Below are positions 20,022-30,624 of a stretch of DNA of 64,000 nucleotides, piece after piece. The DNA comes from Ruegeria arenilitoris. GTDB lineage: Bacteria > Pseudomonadota > Alphaproteobacteria > Rhodobacterales > Rhodobacteraceae. The notes under the pieces are model-generated. The model saw only the letters and a program-made list of their open reading frames with translations, had not been told where the DNA came from and ran no database searches. The position numbers were made by a program, and so were the translations under genes. The stretch spans positions 186,001 to 250,000 of the forward strand of contig NZ_WQHX01000007.1 in the NCBI RefSeq assembly GCF_013035425.1, given 5' to 3'. Position 1 is the first letter of the stretch; each line of letters begins with the position of its first letter.

Positions 20022-20897
20022 CTAGACCTTTTTAGCCCGTACTTGGCTGAACAAACCGTTGGGACGAAAAATCAAAACAGCCAACAACAACGCATAGGGC
20101 GCAACCTGGCTATAGCCAGCCGCAATATACCGACTGGCAAATGGCTCGATCACGCCAACAATAAGACCGCCAGCTAAAGCACCGGGCAAACTACCAAACC
20201 CTCCAATCACTGCAGCAGCAAATGCTTTTATTCCCAGCAAGCCCGTGGTTGGATCAACCGATCCTTTGGCCGCAAAAAGAATGCCTGCAATACACGCGAC
20301 AACACCGGCCAAGGCCCAGATTACACCCTGAACCTGTTTGACGGGGATACCCATGTAATAAGCAGCCAGTTGGTTTTGTGATGCCGCTTGCATCGCGAGG
20401 CCCAGCTTGGTTCGGCTAAAAAACAAGTAAAGCCCAATAGTCAGCAATAAAGTGACGACAATGACGGCAACGTCTTCCAAGCCAAGAACTAGCCCTCCAA
20501 AACGGATATCCTTTCCCGCCAGCGGGTTTTGCAAAGTTTGCGGCTCATGCCCCCAGATCAATCCGGCAACAAAACGTATTACAAATCCCATGGCGATGGT
20601 AAGAATTACAACCGCCGACTGGCTTTCGCCAAACAGTCTTCGGATGATCAGACGATCCACAAGATACCCGACAGCTGCCATGATGCTTAACGAAATCGGC
20701 AAAGCCATCCAGAAGGGCAGCCCCATGTACTCTGTATTCGTCAGTCCGATGGTTACAAAAGCGCCCAGCATCATAAAGTCGCCCTGCGCAAAGTTCACGG
20801 CTTCTGTTGCTTTGTAAATCAACACAAAACCGAGAGCGATCAGGCCGTACACGCAGCCATTCGCCAGCCCGCTGATAAGCAGCTGTGCGTTATCCAA
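20022..20897 (-). CDS. Branched-chain-type ABC transporter permease, LivH type
   Basis: 291-residue inner-membrane permease pairing with the LivM-type protein. Begins SGLANGCVYGLIALGFVLIYKATEAVNFAQGDFMMLG, the family hallmark, and carries the coupling sequence GLAMQAASQNQLAAYYMGI. The start is TTG at 20897 with GGGAGGG eight bases upstream; no ATG lies near. It is 68 bases downstream of the oxidoreductase gene. Confidence 0.93.
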   Translation of the reverse strand: MDNAQLLISGLANGCVYGLIALGFVLIYKATEAVNFAQGDFMMLGAFVTIGLTNTEYMGLPFWMALPISLSIMAAVGYLVDRLIIRRLFGESQSAVVILTIAMGFVIRFVAGLIWGHEPQTLQNPLAGKDIRFGGLVLGLEDVAVIVVTLLLTIGLYLFFSRTKLGLAMQAASQNQLAAYYMGIPVKQVQGVIWALAGVVACIAGILFAAKGSVDPTTGLLGIKAFAAAVIGGFGSLPGALAGGLIVGVIEPFASRYIAAGYSQVAPYALLLAVLIFRPNGLFSQVRAKKV

Positions 20898-20965
20898 GCT
20901 TTCCCTCCCGTTGCCTGCGCGCCCGGCGACGTTGGCGCCCCGATCTTGTGTTGGGCTTAGTTTTA

Positions 20966-21994
20966 CTATGGCGTGATAATGACCTTGCCGTCACTCTTTT
21001 TCAGCGCACTTGCAAGGTTCGGTACAACTTCGCTCAATCTAAGCCGCTCGGATACATCAGTTTTCCAACGACCATCGGCAAATCGGGCCTGCACCTCGGC
21101 AACCACGCGCATTTGCTCTGCAGGGGGCGTCGACATCATCCATCGGGTCAGCCAGAAACCTTCAATTCGTTTACTCATAAAGATCATTTGCCCGGATTGC
21201 GTCAATTGAGGCATTTCGCTGCTGAGCTTTCCATATATAACCCAGCGAGCACCGTTCGGCATGGCGCAAAACAGCTGTTCAGACAATTGATCGGCCACTG
21301 CATCCAAAAAGACCCGTGGTTTCATATTGGTGCTAATAGACACGAAGTGATCTTTGATCTTTGGATCCGAAGTCACCAATACTTCGACGGCACCAAGTTC
21401 TTTCAGTGGTTGAACAGTTTCTGGCCTGCGCACCAATGCGATCGGACTCAATCCTAAATCTCGACCCAGACTACACATCAATTTTCCCAACTGGCTGTTA
21501 GCCGCAGAAATCACAAAAGCGTCGCCGTCATTTCGCGCCAAGTCGACCATGGCCATCGCAGTTAATGGGTTCACGATCTGGGATGCTCCATCTTCATCAG
21601 AAATGTCGGGCCGCAATGGGATGCACATTTGACCTTGAGTTACGACATACTCTGCCCAAGCCCCTGATCCTGCCGCAACAAAAGCAACACGTTGATCCTG
21701 GAGCGTTTCGGCACCAGCACCAGTTGCGACTACATCGCCGCAACCCTCGAATCCCGCCGGAGCGCCTTTTACCCGCGGTTGGCCGTATTCACCCTTAATA
21801 AAGTGAATATCCGATGGGTTAACCGAAGCCGCCCGCAACCGGATTAAAACCTGCCCAGGCCCGGGCGAGGGTACCGGCAATTCAGCTTCGGATAGCCAAT
21901 CAGAAGCATCTTTTATCGTCGGTTCTAGCGCCGTACCGGAATATCCGCCGTGGTTTAGTACAACGGAATACATTGTTGCGGGTAAGGTGTTCAT
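20966..21994 (-). CDS. Alcohol dehydrogenase-like MDR oxidoreductase
   Basis: 342-residue medium-chain dehydrogenase/reductase. The N-terminal catalytic domain has RAASVNPSDIHFIKGEYG and GFEGCGDVVATG; the nucleotide-binding domain is less canonical, with ANSQLGKLMCSLGRDLGL in place of the usual GxGxxG stretch. No structural zinc Cys cluster is visible, so it is nearer to the quinone oxidoreductase/enoyl reductase side. Start at 21994 with CAGGA nine bases upstream. It is first in line before the ABC importer operon and may process the same substrate. Confidence 0.8.
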   Translation of the reverse strand: MNTLPATMYSVVLNHGGYSGTALEPTIKDASDWLSEAELPVPSPGPGQVLIRLRAASVNPSDIHFIKGEYGQPRVKGAPAGFEGCGDVVATGAGAETLQDQRVAFVAAGSGAWAEYVVTQGQMCIPLRPDISDEDGASQIVNPLTAMAMVDLARNDGDAFVISAANSQLGKLMCSLGRDLGLSPIALVRRPETVQPLKELGAVEVLVTSDPKIKDHFVSISTNMKPRVFLDAVADQLSEQLFCAMPNGARWVIYGKLSSEMPQLTQSGQMIFMSKRIEGFWLTRWMMSTPPAEQMRVVAEVQARFADGRWKTDVSERLRLSEVVPNLASALKKSDGKVIITP

Positions 21995-22091
21995 GTGTTG
22001 ATCCTGTTCAAAATTTATTGAGATATAATCCGTATTGTTCACAAAGGCGCCTTAATGGCAAAAACCAGATAAAATATAACTTATTCAATTT

Positions 22092-23192
22092 TCAGTTGTT
22101 CGAGGAAATAAAATTAGCAACTTGCCCGGCGATGATACCATAACCGGCAGTGGAAGGATGACCACAACCATCGGGCATATATTTCGACCAATCCTGCGGT
22201 GTTACAACAACTTTCATAATGTCGGCACGGTTTTGAAATACTATTTTTAGAGTTTCGATCGTATTTTCGTAAATTTCAATATCTTCAGCAGTACCCGGTA
22301 TCAATACTATGACCGGCTGAATTTGATGTTCTTCTGCAGTAGTTACAAATCGTTCAAGCACAATATTAAGGCCCTTCATGAACGGTGCAAATTCATCAAA
22401 TCCTTGCGACATTTTGATGAGGGCCCACCTAAATCTGTTAGTTCCAAAGTACTCAATTAGCGAAATTGAGTAAGGAAACTTAGCACGAGGCAGCGATCAA
22501 TAATCGGTAATAGCCAATCCTTAGACAATTTGGGTCATTTCTTCTTGATCAAATACGGTAGGGTTATTCGGATTTTCCACGAATTGACCAGCGCGGGAAT
22601 ACGGCTTGAAGCCGAAGTGGAAAGTCGGGTTCCCGCGCAGCGGATAATAAGAGTTCAACATTCGGTAAATGTTGTCGCCAATAAAGGCCAATACTGCGAT
22701 GTCAGCGTCCCGTTGTACTTCAGTCGTCAATTCGAACTTATGCACCGCCTGAAGTATACCACAGCCTGAGACCCCATGACTTATGACTTCGGCATGCAGT
22801 TCACTGCTGAGCAGATTTGGAAAGCTGAATGCGTCGCCATGCGTAAAAGAATCCCCGTAAGTTAATATCTTGAGGCCTTCTGCTGACGCAGGTGTCAGCC
22901 GACTTCTATCCTTTTTGTATGTAACTTGCACTGGTTCACCAGAACAATCCAACGCCTCATCTTTGCGGCTTGAAGGGTTATTCCATCCAAGCGCTGCATC
23001 ATAGCGATGTTCGAGCCAATGCTCGTAAGTGCCCCAGTTTGCGATTAGGTCTTGTTTTATCCCTTCTACATCTGAAAACACTCTGCCTTTCGACTCGGAT
23101 GTCCTCGAAAGAGCGAACCCCAGAACTTCTAAAAGCAAATTGAGAACACAGAAATTTATCAGAACAATCTTTGTGAACCTGAACAATTTCAT
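22092..23192 (-). pseudogene. SGNH/GDSL hydrolase gene broken by in-frame stops
   Basis: Reads as one gene. The first part (22521-23192) has an N-terminal membrane anchor, the nucleophile motif TYGDSFTHGD and FIGDN. The second part (22092 to about 22496) has the C-terminal catalytic block PDGCGHPSTAGY. Both are in the same frame, but TAA at 22521-22523 and TGA at 22497-22499 separate them. Between the stops another frame reads LSKDWLLPIID, which would join the two halves smoothly; a one-base insertion near the CCCAAATTG run and a one-base deletion near GATCGC would explain this. The catalytic residues remain on separate fragments. Either a decayed gene or two sequence errors. Confidence 0.65.
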
Positions 23193-23347
23193 CCTTGCAG
23201 CACCGCAACAAAAACTAACCGTTTAACAATCTGGTTGAAGTTTAAGGCCTTTTTGTTGTCTGTCCAAACGTCAAAAGGTTTTTTGCACTTGGACGTTCGC
23301 ATCAACCAACAAAATTTGTCTCTTCCGTGTTCCGCGCGGTCAAGATG

Positions 23348-23369
23348 TGCGGCCACAGAAATGGCCGCA
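23348..23369. other. Short hairpin downstream of the Ala-rich protein gene
   Basis: TGCGGCCA (23348-23355) pairs with TGGCCGCA (23362-23369) around CAGAAA. No T-run follows on either strand, so it is a transcript-end stabiliser at best. The rest of 23193-23434 shows no gene. Confidence 0.4.
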
Positions 23370-23434
23370 TAGGTCAGTACTTAGCCGAGAATTTAAGGTG
23401 TTCCGAAACAGGCCTTCCTTATCTCATGCGAAAT

Positions 23435-23986
23435 TTACTGAGTTAACAAAGTCCGCAGTTCTTGGATCTTTTCAGCCACTGTTTCGGGGGCAGCTTTTAT
23501 TTCGTCGAGAATTGCTACAGCTTGCGCCTTGATCTCCTGTGAAAGGGTGCTGTCTTGGATTGCCTCGACCATAGCGTCATAGTCAAAATTCTGCGCCGTC
23601 AACTTCCCTTCTTCGACCCATGAGTTGAAAAGGTCCTGACCCTGATCGGTCAGTGAGGCGACCTGATCGCCGGCTTGCGTAACAGCTTCTTCTGCTTGTT
23701 CTGCCGCTGAATTCGCGGCATCGTTGGCCTGTTCCGTCACTGAAGAGGCGGCTTCACTGGCTTGATCTGCAACAGATGAGGCCGTTTCAGTTACCTGGTC
23801 AGCTACGGCATCGGCTGCCTCTCCAGCGGCTTCTTTGACTGCAGATGCCGCTTCACTTACGGCTTCGCCAGCCTCTTCGGCCGCAGACTGCAGTTTTTCG
23901 GCAGGTGTAGGTTCTGGTTGACTCAGGTAGAAGTAGGCGCCGAAACCGACAACGACGACCACTAGAACAAGTAATAGGCGGGACAT
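23435..23986 (-). CDS. Membrane-anchored Ala-rich amphipathic-repeat protein
   Basis: 183 residues of no named family. A hydrophobic N-terminus (LLLVLVVVVVGFGAYFYL) acts as signal anchor. Residues about 30-120 are a run of Ala/Glu/Ser/Val repeats of 11-residue character (AASAVKEAAGEA, ADQASEAASSV and similar), resembling LEA or apolipoprotein-like amphipathic helices. A conserved-looking C-terminal domain follows (NFDYDAMVEAIQDSTLS, then helices to the stop). Start supported by AAAGGAGATCCC. Probably a periplasmic, envelope-associated helical protein; role unknown. Confidence 0.75.
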   Translation of the reverse strand: MSRLLLVLVVVVVGFGAYFYLSQPEPTPAEKLQSAAEEAGEAVSEAASAVKEAAGEAADAVADQVTETASSVADQASEAASSVTEQANDAANSAAEQAEEAVTQAGDQVASLTDQGQDLFNSWVEEGKLTAQNFDYDAMVEAIQDSTLSQEIKAQAVAILDEIKAAPETVAEKIQELRTLLTQ

Positions 23987-24199
23987 TGGGATCTCCTTTG
24001 AGTTCTGCTTTTCGTCGAATTGAGAGAAAACTAGCCACTTGCAAAGGGGAAAACCGGAGTATTTCGGTCAAAGAACAAGATTGAGCCACACAGCGCTGAT
24101 CGGGTACGTTTGGGACGGCGACTTCATGCCACTTCGAAAACGAACAGTTACAAAACGCTTGTCACTGCCGAAGGAGAAATTGAGTTTTTGAAAAAGTTG

Positions 24200-24289
24200 T
24201 GGCGGAGAGACAGGGATTCGAACCCTGGGTGGGCTTGCACCCACAACGGTTTTCGAGACCGCCCCGTTCGACCACTCCGGCACCTCTCC
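24200..24289 (-). tRNA. tRNA-Ser (anticodon CGA)
   Basis: The minus strand reads GGAGAGG ... TCTCTCC G CCA with a seven-pair acceptor stem. The anticodon loop is CTCGAAA, giving anticodon CGA for the codon UCG. A long variable arm (GTGGGTGCAAGCCCAC) marks a class II serine tRNA, and the T arm is CAGGGTTCGAATCCCTG. CCA is encoded. Confidence 0.96.
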
Positions 24290-24412
24290 GCGGGGGTCTG
24301 TGAGGCGTCGATTTAGTGAGGATCATGCAGGGGTGCAAGCAGAAAATTCTCGATTTCCCGCTAGCCGGGATTTTCCATTGCTTGCGGGCGGAAAACGCCT
24401 AGGCTCACATTT

Positions 24413-25255
24413 ATGACTTACTCAAAGCGCTATACCATTCTTCCGTACTTATTGTCCGTCGCAATTCTTTGCCTGACTGCAGCATGCGCATCGGCGGCCA
24501 GCCGTGACAGGATTGAGGCGTTTTTGACAACGACTGGATTTGACGTCGCATTAGAGAGCATCGCACTTGCGAGCGCATCGGCGCCACAAATGCTGGGGAT
24601 CGATCCCGACGGCTTTGGCTCTGACTGGACACGCCTGACCGAAGAAGTGTTCGACACTGAGGAAATGCACGAAACAGCCGTTTCTATACTTGAACAGACG
24701 CTAAGCGAAGAAGCTTTGTCCCATGCGGTTGAATTTTATGCTTCCGATCTTGGTCAGCGTCTGGTCGAGGCCGAAAACGCCTCCCACATGGATGAAGATG
24801 AGGACGAAAAACAGGACCAAGGGCAGGAGATCGTTTCGGATTTGATCAAAGAAGGCTCGATGCGTGTTGAAAGCCTTAAGCGCATGAACCGAGCTGTCGA
24901 CGCTAGTGGAACATCCTTGAGGGCATTGCAGGAAATTCAGGTCCGTTTCCTGCTTGCGGCCAGTGCTGCCGGCGTAATCGAACTTCAAATGAGTGGCGAC
25001 GAGTTACGCCAGATGATGAAACAACAAGAACCCGAGATGCGGCGCGCACTTCAATTGTCTGCCTTGGCAGGGGCGGCTTACACGTACAGAGACTTTTCCG
25101 ATGAAGATGTCGATGCATATGTTTTGGCCCTCGAACAGCCTTTGATGCAGGAGGTCTACGAGCTGTTGAACGCAATTCAATATGAAATCATGGCCATGCG
25201 ATTTGAGGTTTTGGCTTCAAGAATGTCCGAACTGCGGCCTGCTCAGGATATTTGA
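24413..25255 (+). CDS. Exported DUF2059-like protein, first of a tandem pair
   Basis: 280 residues with a signal peptide (LLSVAILCLTAACASA). It contains two DUF2059-like helical repeats: the first ends in HAVEFYASDLGQRLVEAE, the second in YRDFSDEDVDAYVLALEQPL. A very acidic linker (HMDEDEDEKQDQGQE) lies between. The family function is unknown. The stop overlaps the ATG of the next, related gene. The Shine-Dalgarno of this start is weak. Confidence 0.72.
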   Translation: MTYSKRYTILPYLLSVAILCLTAACASAASRDRIEAFLTTTGFDVALESIALASASAPQMLGIDPDGFGSDWTRLTEEVFDTEEMHETAVSILEQTLSEEALSHAVEFYASDLGQRLVEAENASHMDEDEDEKQDQGQEIVSDLIKEGSMRVESLKRMNRAVDASGTSLRALQEIQVRFLLAASAAGVIELQMSGDELRQMMKQQEPEMRRALQLSALAGAAYTYRDFSDEDVDAYVLALEQPLMQEVYELLNAIQYEIMAMRFEVLASRMSELRPAQDI

Positions 25256-26064
25256 TGCGCCGCTTGTTTTACAATGTGTTGGCCATCGCTTCTTGGTCTT
25301 CCCCGCTTGCAGCCGATGAAAAGTTGGATCGGCTGATGCAGGCCATGCAGTTGCAAGAGGTAATAGAAATAATTGGAAAAGAAGGCCGTGAGCAGGGCGA
25401 AGTATTGATCGACACCGTGCTCGACGGCAACGGTGATTCATACTTTCAGGCAGAGGTCGAAGACATCTACGATCCGGTCTGGATGCACGATCAGATGATC
25501 AGAACGGTCGGAGAATATCTGAATGAAGGACAAATAGAACAGGCGACCGTTTTTTTCGAAAGTGAATTGGGGCAGACCATTATTTCACTCGAAAATTCGG
25601 CACGAATGGCCCTTATGGACGATGCCATAGACGATATGGCACGACAGGCCTATCGCCAATTCGACCGCGAAACTGAATTCTACTTACTAATCGACGAATA
25701 CGTTCACGTTAATGACTTGATTGAGCAGAACGTGCAGGGATCGCTTAGCGCGGACTACAATTTCTTTCTCGGCATCTCGAATAGTCAAGGCTTTCCAATG
25801 GAAAACGACTTGCTGTTGAACCAGCTAATGGAACAAAAAGGCGAAGTGGCTGTCGAAACCGAGTCCTGGGTGTATTCCTTTCTGCTTTTGGCCTACCAGC
25901 CTCTGAGCAAAGCGCAAATGCGAGAAAATATTGCCTTTTCGCGAACCGAAACTGGGCAGGCGCTTAACGAAGCGCTGTTCAAGGGGTTCGACTTCATGAT
26001 CGACGGAATTTATTATCGTTTGGGCGAAGCCGTAGCTCGCGCGATTGACTCATCAGAGCTTTGA
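25255..26064 (+). CDS. Exported DUF2059-like protein, second of a tandem pair
   Basis: 269 residues from the ATG at 25255, which overlaps the TGA of the preceding gene. Signal peptide followed by mature start around ADEKLDRLMQ. The DUF2059 pattern appears as QATVFFESELGQTIISLE and again as YQPLSKAQMRENIAFSRTETG. The same two-repeat layout as the upstream gene points to an old duplication, although the pair has diverged strongly. Predicted periplasmic; role unknown. Confidence 0.72.
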   Translation: MRRLFYNVLAIASWSSPLAADEKLDRLMQAMQLQEVIEIIGKEGREQGEVLIDTVLDGNGDSYFQAEVEDIYDPVWMHDQMIRTVGEYLNEGQIEQATVFFESELGQTIISLENSARMALMDDAIDDMARQAYRQFDRETEFYLLIDEYVHVNDLIEQNVQGSLSADYNFFLGISNSQGFPMENDLLLNQLMEQKGEVAVETESWVYSFLLLAYQPLSKAQMRENIAFSRTETGQALNEALFKGFDFMIDGIYYRLGEAVARAIDSSEL

Positions 26065-26076
26065 ACTCGAAATCGG

Positions 26077-26105
26077 TTGACATTTAATTGCAATGCTTAG
26101 ATAAG
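26077..26105 (+). promoter_or_regulatory. Promoter candidate and structured leader of rplU-rpmA
   Basis: TTGACA at 26077-26082 with a weak -10 near 26098-26105. The 170-base leader to 26275 holds several small hairpins, for example CCCGGC/GCCGGG near 26113-26136 and CCCG/CGGG near 26226. This would fit a ribosomal protein leader; no known motif recognised. Confidence 0.4.
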
Positions 26106-26275
26106 CCTGCATCCCGGCCGGAATAACCGCGCCGGGTATCGTTATTATTTGACCCGAAAGGCGTGTCCTCAGGGTCATCCACACAGCCCGAAAAGGGCGC
26201 GCAGTTCGAGGTGGCAGCGGCCAAAACTCCCGTAAATCGGGGACCATAGAACGCGGTTTTGAAAAGGATTAACAC

Positions 26276-26890
26276 ATGTTTGCGGTCCTGAAGACCGGCG
26301 GCAAGCAGTACAAGGTTCAAGCGGGCGACATGCTCCGCGTTGAAAAACTTGCTGCAGACGCAGGTGAAACAGTTCAATTCAACGACGTTCTGATGCTTGG
26401 GGGTGAGGCTCCCGTAGTAGGTGCGCCGTTCATTGATGGTGCGGCAGTTCAAGCCGAAGTGATCGAACAAGTTAAAGGTGACAAGGTCATCAAGTTCGTG
26501 AAACGCCGTCGTAAACACAGTTCGAAGCGGACGGTCGGACATCGTCAGAAACTGACGTTGGTCAAGATCACCGACATCTTGTCGTCGGGCGCGGACAAGT
26601 CGGGCGTTAAAGCTGCAACAGGTACAGCACCTGCAGGCGAGGCTGCTCTGGCAGCGAAAAAGCCTGCGAAGAAAGCGGAGGCCAAGGCTGAAGCTCCGGA
26701 AGCTGGCGCTGCTGACGATCTGACCAAGTTGAACGGCGTTGGCCCTGCTGCCGCTAAGAAATTGGCAGAAGCAGGCATCGAGAGCTTTGCTGCTTTGGCC
26801 GCCTTGTCGGACGAGCAGATTGCTGCTATCGAGGCCATCAAAGTGAAACCCGAATGGGTTGAACAGGCCAAAGAACTGGCCAAAGGCTAA
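26276..26890 (+). CDS. rplU: 50S ribosomal protein L21 with C-terminal extension
   Basis: Large-subunit protein. Residues 1-103 are canonical L21 ([40 protein letters not shown]). The remaining half is a linker rich in Lys, Ala and Glu followed by a helix-hairpin-helix-like domain ([20 protein letters not shown]) that ends near the stop. This tail doubles the size relative to the E. coli protein (103 aa) and is known from Rhodobacterales; its role is not established. AAAGGA precedes the ATG. Confidence 0.95.
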   Translation: MFAVLKTGGKQYKVQAGDMLRVEKLAADAGETVQFNDVLMLGGEAPVVGAPFIDGAAVQAEVIEQVKGDKVIKFVKRRRKHSSKRTVGHRQKLTLVKITDILSSGADKSGVKAATGTAPAGEAALAAKKPAKKAEAKAEAPEAGAADDLTKLNGVGPAAAKKLAEAGIESFAALAALSDEQIAAIEAIKVKPEWVEQAKELAKG

Positions 26891-26901
26891 GGAGAGAGAG
26901 A

Positions 26902-27171
26902 ATGGCACATAAGAAAGCTGGCGGTTCCTCCCGTAACGGTCGCGACTCAGCGGGTCGTCGCCTTGGCGTAAAACTTTATGGTGGTCAGTCCGCCATCGCG
27001 GGCAACATCATTGTACGCCAACGCGGCACCAAGTTCTGGCCGGGCGAAGGCGTAGGCATGGGCAAGGACCACACAATCTTTGCAACCGTGGATGGCGCCG
27101 TGAAGTTTCATAAGGGACTAAAAAACCGCACATTTATTTCGGTCTTGCCAGTAGCGGAGGCCGCAGAGTAA
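26902..27171 (+). CDS. rpmA: 50S ribosomal protein L27
   Basis: 89 residues; begins [22 protein letters not shown] and contains [19 protein letters not shown], both canonical. The flexible N-terminus reaches the peptidyl transferase centre. There is no N-terminal pro-sequence of the Firmicutes type. AGGAGAGAGAG lies directly before the ATG, 11 bases after rplU. Confidence 0.97.
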   Translation: MAHKKAGGSSRNGRDSAGRRLGVKLYGGQSAIAGNIIVRQRGTKFWPGEGVGMGKDHTIFATVDGAVKFHKGLKNRTFISVLPVAEAAE

Positions 27172-27204
27172 GCCGAAACCCAGAAGGTTTAAGAAAAATT
27201 CATG

Positions 27205-27242
27205 GGGGACCGGCAGAAAGTGCCGGTCCCCTTTCTCGTTTT
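27205..27242 (+). terminator. Rho-independent terminator after rpmA
   Basis: GGGGACCGGCA (27205-27215) pairs perfectly with TGCCGGTCCCC (27221-27231), followed by TTTCTCGTTTT. Confidence 0.92.
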
Positions 27243-27267
27243 AACGCATTCCTGATTGAACACCCAG

Positions 27268-27876
27268 ATGACAGTCGCAACCACCAGCTTTCTTATCTTT
27301 GCTGCCAGCCAGGTTGGTACGCCCGGGCCTGCCAATATGGTCCTGCTTGGAACCGGCGCGCGCTACGGCTTTCGCGCTGCGCTGCCATTTGTGGTCGGTG
27401 TCATCTTGGGCAAGCAGCTGATCATCTGGCCAGTAGGATTTGGCCTTATGCAAGTGGCAGATAAGGCTCCAATTGTTTTTACGATCCTGAAATATGCTTC
27501 TGCGGCATATATTTGTTGGCTGGCTTGGAAAATCGCGAACTTACGCCTGTCACGCTCTGATGCCGATGGAAACGTGCCGGGATTTTGGGCCGGATTGATC
27601 GTCCATCCGCTTAATCCAAAAGCCTGGGCTATGATAATTGCAGGATTCACGGGCTTCGTTGCCGCCGGTACTCCCAGCTTTAACGCGACGTTAACAATCG
27701 CTCTTTGTTTGTTGATTTGCCAAGTTGTTTTGCACCCGGTCTGGACTTTTGCTGGCGATAGAATAGCCCATGCGGTTGAAGGACGACCGGTTGAAAAATA
27801 TCTGATGTGGACGTTGGCCAGTCTTACTGTTGCGTCCGTACTTTTTGTGTTGTTCGGAGGAGGAACGAACTCATGA
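27268..27876 (+). CDS. LysE family amino acid exporter
   Basis: 202-residue inner-membrane protein of the LysE/RhtB family, which exports amino acids or related small molecules. Signature SQVGTPGPANMVLLGTGARYGFR at the N-terminus and HPLNPKAWAMIIAG in the middle; five to six hydrophobic segments. I use the ATG at 27268; a TTG at 27256 is possible. The Shine-Dalgarno is weak. The stop overlaps the acetyltransferase start by four bases. Confidence 0.87.
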   Translation: MTVATTSFLIFAASQVGTPGPANMVLLGTGARYGFRAALPFVVGVILGKQLIIWPVGFGLMQVADKAPIVFTILKYASAAYICWLAWKIANLRLSRSDADGNVPGFWAGLIVHPLNPKAWAMIIAGFTGFVAAGTPSFNATLTIALCLLICQVVLHPVWTFAGDRIAHAVEGRPVEKYLMWTLASLTVASVLFVLFGGGTNS

Positions 27877-28409
27877 AACTTGAGACAATAATAAACCAGC
27901 CGGTCATCGAAACCGAGCGGTTCGATCTTCGCCCCTTGCGCAGATCGGATATGGGTCTCATTGAACACTACGCGGGTGATGAACGCGTGGCGCGTATGAC
28001 CACGTCTATCCCTCATCCGCTTCCACCGGGCTCGATCGAGGCCTTTGTTAACCGTTCCATGGCTGAAGAACGGGACGAGGATGTTTGGGTGATGGATGCA
28101 ACCAAGGATGGCGGTCCTGAGCTGATCGGTCTGATCTCGTTGGAAAAGCTGGATCGCAATCAGTCCGAAGTTGGTTATTGGGTCGCACCGATCTATTGGA
28201 ACACAGGGATTGCGTCCTTGGCCGTCGAAGCACTGGTTCTCGCTAATCCGTTACAGAACGCAAACATGTTCGCCAGTGTTTTTCAGGATAACCCTGCCTC
28301 AGCCCGAGTATTGACGCATTGCGGGTTCCAGTATCTTGGCGATGCCGAAAGTTATTCGGTGGCACGCGACGCGAATGTGCCCACCTGGACTTACAGTAAA
28401 AAACTCTGA
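27873..28409 (+). CDS. GNAT family N-acetyltransferase (RimJ/RimL type)
   Basis: 178 residues from the ATG at 27873, preceded by GGAGGAGGAAC and overlapping the LysE stop. Typical start ETERFDLRPLRRSDMGLI, then VGYWVAPIYWNTGIAS (acetyl-CoA loop region, with less conserved glycines) and NPASARVLTHCGFQYLG. Expected to acetylate an N-terminal amine or small molecule; substrate unknown. Located between rpmA and obgE as in related genomes. Confidence 0.85.
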   Translation: MKLETIINQPVIETERFDLRPLRRSDMGLIEHYAGDERVARMTTSIPHPLPPGSIEAFVNRSMAEERDEDVWVMDATKDGGPELIGLISLEKLDRNQSEVGYWVAPIYWNTGIASLAVEALVLANPLQNANMFASVFQDNPASARVLTHCGFQYLGDAESYSVARDANVPTWTYSKKL

Positions 28410-28437
28410 CTTGTGGCCGATGGGGCCTTTGCAGTAG

Positions 28438-30575
<2,138 letters not shown>

Positions 30576-30624
30576 CGGCTGCACCTGCTAGAATAACACA
30601 AAGAAGACCTGAAAGGTTCATGAG

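Noticed and set aside
24068..24316. Open reading frames on both strands over the tRNA-Ser gene
   Set aside because: They are translations of the tRNA itself (for example the MPEWSNGA start common to serine tRNAs).
26084..26908. Long minus-strand ORF opposite rplU
   Set aside because: It mirrors a conserved ribosomal gene, has biased composition and no family resemblance.
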